Shown here: positions 60,705 through 64,000 of the stretch, piece after piece | Layout of the letters: each line of letters opens with the position of its first letter | How positions within the stretch are numbered: the stretch's first letter is position 1 | Made by a program: the position numbers and the translations under genes | Assembly: GCA_947494435.1 (NCBI GenBank) | Contig: CANLUY010000002.1 | Coordinates: 434,001-498,000, forward strand | DNA length: 64,000 bases | Reading direction: 5' to 3' | DNA from: an uncultured Litoreibacter sp. | GTDB lineage: Bacteria > Pseudomonadota > Alphaproteobacteria > Rhodobacterales > Rhodobacteraceae | Notes under the pieces: generated by a model | What the model was told of the DNA's origin: nothing | Database searches by the model: none | What the model saw: the letters and a program-made list of their open reading frames with translations, nothing else

Positions 60705-61925
60705 TTAGAAAAACGCCTGTAAGCCGGTGATCGCGCGACCCAAGATCAGCGCGTGTACATCATGCGTGCCCTCATAGGTGTTGACCGTCTCAAGGTTCAT
60801 CATGTGACGGATCACCTGAAATTCCTCTGAGATACCGTTACCGCCATGCATATCACGCGCGTGGCGTGCAATCTCCAACGCTTTTCCGCAGTTATTGCGC
60901 TTCATCAGCGAGATCATCTCTGGAGCGGCGTTGCCTTCATCCATCAACCGCCCGACGCGTAACGATCCTTGCAAGCCCAAGGTGATCTCTGTCGCCATAT
61001 CGGCCAGTTTCTTTTGGAAAAGCTGCGTCTGGGCGAGCGGTTTGTTGAATTGCTTTCGATCCAGACCGTATTGGCGCGCGGCGTGCCAGCAAAATTCGGC
61101 GGCTCCCATCACGCCCCAGCTGATGCCGTAACGCGCGCGGTTCAGACAACCAAACGGACCTTTCAGCCCTTCAACATTCGGCAGCAGAGCGTCGGCACCA
61201 ACCTCGACATTGTCCATCACAATTTCGCCTGTGGTCGAGGCGCGCAGGGACAGCTTGCCGCCAATTTTTGGCGCGCTCAGCCCGCTCATGCCTTTCTCCA
61301 GCACAAAGCCACGTATTTTGCCGCCATGGGCTTCCGACTTGGCCCAAACAACAAAGACATCCGCGAACGGCGCGTTTGATATCCACATTTTAGAGCCAGA
61401 GATGACGTAGCCACTCCCTTTGGCTTTTGCGGTCGTCTTCATTCCAGCAGGATCCGAGCCTGCATCGGGTTCAGTCAGCCCAAAACAGCCGATCAGATCG
61501 CCAGATGCGAGGCCGGCCAAATATTTCTGCCGCTGCGCTTCGCTGCCATAGGCGAAGATCGGATACATCACGAGCGAGGATTGCACAGACATCATCGAAC
61601 GGTAGCCGGAATCAACCCGCTCAATCTCGCGGGCAACGAGCCCGTAAGTGACGTAGGACGCACCAAGCCCGCCATATTCTTCCGGCACTGTCAGGCCCAA
61701 TAGCCCGGCATCGCCCATTTTCTTGAAGATCGACGGATCGGAGACCTCTTCGCGGTAGGCGTCAATCACGCGCGGGGCGAGTTCGTTTTCGGCAAACCCG
61801 CGTGCCGCATCGCGCAACATGCGCTCGTCTTCTGTCAGCTGATCTTCGAGACGGAATGCATCTTCCCAATCGAACCGGCCCATGCCAGGTGCATCTTTGG
61901 CTTTGATCGGTGTCGCTACATTCAT
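60705..61925 (-). CDS. gcdH: Glutaryl-CoA dehydrogenase
   Basis: An acyl-CoA dehydrogenase of 406 residues. [20 protein letters not shown] is the FAD/substrate block, and [23 protein letters not shown] holds the catalytic Glu. [22 protein letters not shown] and the N-terminal [20 protein letters not shown] are diagnostic for glutaryl-CoA dehydrogenase, which oxidatively decarboxylates glutaryl-CoA to crotonyl-CoA in lysine and aromatic breakdown. The stop lies 4 bases from the convergent glycosidase-like gene. Confidence 0.95.
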   Translation of the reverse strand: MNVATPIKAKDAPGMGRFDWEDAFRLEDQLTEDERMLRDAARGFAENELAPRVIDAYREEVSDPSIFKKMGDAGLLGLTVPEEYGGLGASYVTYGLVAREIERVDSGYRSMMSVQSSLVMYPIFAYGSEAQRQKYLAGLASGDLIGCFGLTEPDAGSDPAGMKTTAKAKGSGYVISGSKMWISNAPFADVFVVWAKSEAHGGKIRGFVLEKGMSGLSAPKIGGKLSLRASTTGEIVMDNVEVGADALLPNVEGLKGPFGCLNRARYGISWGVMGAAEFCWHAARQYGLDRKQFNKPLAQTQLFQKKLADMATEITLGLQGSLRVGRLMDEGNAAPEMISLMKRNNCGKALEIARHARDMHGGNGISEEFQVIRHMMNLETVNTYEGTHDVHALILGRAITGLQAFF

Positions 61926-62040
61926 TGTCTCTCTCCGCTTTGTATTGTCCTAAAGTCCTACGCGTGATGGGCGCATGTTGCAATTGCACGACTTGACGCG
62001 GCGCACGCAAGGTGCAGCTAATAGGGACCGGAGGACCACC

Positions 62041-62952
62041 ATGACGCAACTGCCCCAATCTATTGATGAGACGATCCATTTACTCGAAGGGCAAGACTAT
62101 GTGTGCAGCCGCGCGCTTGCGACCGTTGTGTTTCTGTCCCTGCGTCTTGGACGCCCGCTGTTCCTTGAAGGCGAGGCCGGCACTGGGAAGACCGAGATTG
62201 CCAAGGCAATGGCCGCAGCTTTGGGGCGCCGGTTGATCCGGTTGCAATGCTACGAGGGGCTTGACGCGTCGTCCGCAGTGTATGAATGGAACTTTCCGGC
62301 GCAAATGGTGGCCATCCGCGCGGCGGAAGCTGCGGGCGGGGCGGATAAGAAAGCTCTGCAATCGGAGCTTTTCTCTGACGAGTATCTGACGGCACGGCCT
62401 TTACTGGAGGCGATGCAACCTCAAGAAGGCGGGCCGCCGGTGCTGTTGATTGACGAACTTGATCGCACCGATGAACCGTTTGAGGCGTTTTTGCTGGAGG
62501 CATTGTCGGACTTCCAAGTGACGATCCCGGAACTGGGAACGATCAAAGCGCAAGAAGCGCCCATTGTCATCCTGACCTCTAACCGGACGAGGGAGGTGCA
62601 TGACGCGCTGAAGCGACGCTGTCTGTATCATTGGGTGGATTACCCGGACTTCGAGCGCGAGATGGAGATTCTCGCCGCTCGTGCGCCTGAAGCTCAAGAC
62701 GCGCTGAGCCGCGAAATCGTGGCATTCGTTCAAAAATTGCGGACGGAAGATCTGTTCAAGAAGCCAGGGGTGGCTGAGACCATCGACTGGGCCAAATGCC
62801 TGCTGGCGCTGGATGCAATTACCATGTCGCCAGAGGTTATTGCCGATACGCTTGGGGCTATCCTGAAATACCAAGATGATATTCAGAAAATCCAAGGCTC
62901 TGAGGCGAAACGCATCCTTGATGAAGTGCGCGCAGAACTGACACCAGCATGA
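62041..62952 (+). CDS. MoxR-family AAA ATPase (CoxD-like)
   Basis: A protein of 303 residues. Walker A is LEGEAGTGKTEIAKAMA, Walker B is VLLIDELDRTDEPFEAFLLEAL, and ILTSNRTREVHDALKRRCLYHWVDYP is the MoxR sensor/arginine-finger region. MoxR ATPases remodel or load metals into partner enzymes together with VWA proteins. CGGAGG is 8 bases upstream of the ATG. It is followed by the VWA gene, a standard pair; no carbon monoxide dehydrogenase genes are in the window. Confidence 0.93.
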   Translation: MTQLPQSIDETIHLLEGQDYVCSRALATVVFLSLRLGRPLFLEGEAGTGKTEIAKAMAAALGRRLIRLQCYEGLDASSAVYEWNFPAQMVAIRAAEAAGGADKKALQSELFSDEYLTARPLLEAMQPQEGGPPVLLIDELDRTDEPFEAFLLEALSDFQVTIPELGTIKAQEAPIVILTSNRTREVHDALKRRCLYHWVDYPDFEREMEILAARAPEAQDALSREIVAFVQKLRTEDLFKKPGVAETIDWAKCLLALDAITMSPEVIADTLGAILKYQDDIQKIQGSEAKRILDEVRAELTPA

Positions 62953-63008
62953 GCGTATCTGCCCCTGCATTAAGGCGTGGAGGTCAGGGGGCATCCCCGT
63001 AACTACTT

Positions 63009-64000
63009 GTGGCCAAATTCAATGCAATAGATATCCCCGAAGACGGGAAACTGGCCACCAATATCACGTGGTTCGCCCGTGCTTTGCGGGCTGCAGGTGT
63101 GCCGGTTGGCCCCGGAAGGGTGCTGGATGCAATCCGCGCGGTTGAGGCGGCGGGGTTCAGTCACAAGCGGGATTTCTTTTATACGTTGCAAGCCTGTTTT
63201 GTGTCCCGGCCAGAGCATCTGACGATCTTTGCGCAGACTTTCCGATTGTATTGGCGCGACCCGCGTTATCTGGAACACATGATCGCGGCCCTGTCGCCTG
63301 CGATCCGTGGTGTTCAGGAGGAACGCAAAGCAAAACCAGCGGAGAAACGTGCGGCTGAGGCCCTGCTGGACGGTGTGGATCGTGAGATCAACCAAACTGA
63401 AGATGAAGAAGACGGCACAGAGATAGAGATTGACGCCTCCCGCACAATGTCGGGCGAAGAGCGTTTGCGCTCTCTGGACTTTGAACAGATGAGCAATGCG
63501 GAAATGGCAGAGGCGAAAAGGATGCTGGCCAAGCTGCGCCTTCCGGTCAAACCGCTCCAGTCGCGAAGGTCGCAGATGTCGCCGCTTGGACAGAGCATTG
63601 ATGTGCGTGCGACTCTACGCGCCTCCATGCGCAATGGGGCGGAGATTCGGGACCTGAAGCGTAAGACGCCTCGTGTGCGCTGGCCGAACCTTGTCGCCCT
63701 TTGTGATATCTCCGGCTCCATGTCGCACTATTCCCGCGCGATGCTGCATTTTCTGCATGCCGTCTCAACAGAACAAGGGGCAGGTTGGGCAAAGGTGCAT
63801 GCGTTTACTTTCGGGACGCGCCTGACAAATATCACCCGCCACCTTAGAACCCGCGATGTGGACGCGGCTTTGGCGGCTGCAGGCGCTGAGGCTCAGGATT
63901 GGGAAGGCGGCACGCGAATTGGCGCCTGTCTGCATAGTTTCAATCAGGATTGGTCCCGCCGCGTGTTGGGGCAGGGGGCAGTCGTTCTTTTGATCACGGA
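63009..64000 (+). CDS. VWA-domain protein (CoxE-like), cut by the window end
   Basis: An open frame runs from GTG at 63009 beyond the last base, at least 330 codons; an in-frame TAA at 63000 makes this the earliest start. The N-terminal half is helical and charged (ATNITWFARALRAAGVPVGP; RAAEALLDGVDREINQTEDE). The MIDAS metal motif DISGSMSHYSR and the later WEGGTRIGACL mark the VWA fold. Partner of the MoxR ATPase upstream. The C-terminus lies outside the window. No strong ribosome site precedes GTG. Confidence 0.9.
   Translation, partial: MAKFNAIDIPEDGKLATNITWFARALRAAGVPVGPGRVLDAIRAVEAAGFSHKRDFFYTLQACFVSRPEHLTIFAQTFRLYWRDPRYLEHMIAALSPAIRGVQEERKAKPAEKRAAEALLDGVDREINQTEDEEDGTEIEIDASRTMSGEERLRSLDFEQMSNAEMAEAKRMLAKLRLPVKPLQSRRSQMSPLGQSIDVRATLRASMRNGAEIRDLKRKTPRVRWPNLVALCDISGSMSHYSRAMLHFLHAVSTEQGAGWAKVHAFTFGTRLTNITRHLRTRDVDAALAAAGAEAQDWEGGTRIGACLHSFNQDWSRRVLGQGAVVLLIT

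Noticed and set aside
1-64000. tRNA, rRNA, CRISPR, insertion sequences, prophage or toxin-antitoxin genes
   Set aside because: Looked for on both strands; no cloverleaf, repeat-spacer array, transposase motif or phage protein could be supported.

Overview
The window looks like a chromosomal segment of an alphaproteobacterium of the family Rhodobacteraceae (Roseobacter-like). This is inferred from gene families and order, since there is no rRNA marker: cvpA-purF near radA, alr-mlaE-mlaF, yfgM-bamB-der, pyrC-pyrE-dnaB, DUF1284 proteins, a glutaryl-CoA dehydrogenase of the usual type, and MoxR/CoxE-type genes. I found no rRNA, tRNA, CRISPR array, transposase or phage gene.

Layout. (1) 0-4.2 kb: a DUF302 periplasmic protein, a ThDP enzyme with a modified cofactor motif coupled to a CaiB/BaiF CoA-transferase, and an SGNH hydrolase. 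(2) 4.5-10.6 kb: a TTC38-like TPR protein followed by a compact opgC-opgG-opgH operon for osmoregulated periplasmic glucans. (3) 10.6-13.5 kb, minus strand: an envelope redox operon of two related Cys-rich periplasmic proteins, a Sco1-like protein, a membrane-anchored rhodanese and a PHB-depolymerase-like esterase. (4) 13.6-20.2 kb: LOG-family protein, LysM protein, Atm1-type ABC exporter, and a DUF1284-SDR-aminotransferase operon. (5) 20.2-31 kb: bioY with a good terminator, purF, an RluE-like pseudouridine synthase, a nucleotidyltransferase-like gene, cvpA, radA, small membrane proteins, and alr-mlaE-mlaF. (6) 31-40.2 kb: an RND efflux pair with a TetR-type palindrome upstream, then yfgM-bamB-der on the other strand. 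(7) 40.2-45.4 kb: a copper-handling island between der and dnaB. It holds a frameshifted Crp/Fnr regulator, a Spy/CpxP-like protein, DUF411, cytochrome c, CopC, CopD, CsoR and a glutaredoxin-MauE fusion. Two 17-bp CsoR-type operators punctuate it. (8) 45.8-49.8 kb: dnaB, pyrE, pyrC and a lipoprotein. (9) 49.8-60.7 kb: a surface-glycan-like locus. It has a sulfotransferase-hydrolase fusion, a stand-alone paralogue of that hydrolase, four related family-2-like glycosyltransferase modules, a glycosyltransferase-methyltransferase fusion, and a glycosidase-like protein with a Gly-rich and hydrophobic C-terminus but no N-terminal signal. (10) 60.7-64 kb: glutaryl-CoA dehydrogenase, a MoxR ATPase and a VWA (CoxE-type) protein cut by the window end.

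The least explained parts are region 9 (unusual fusions, tight operon structure, paralogous modules) and, at the regulatory level, region 7, where one repressor, two matching operators and a divergent FNR-like box can be read directly. Region 3 contains a pair of uncharacterised cysteine-motif proteins that appear to be paralogues. All functional statements rest on motifs read by eye; no database search was run.
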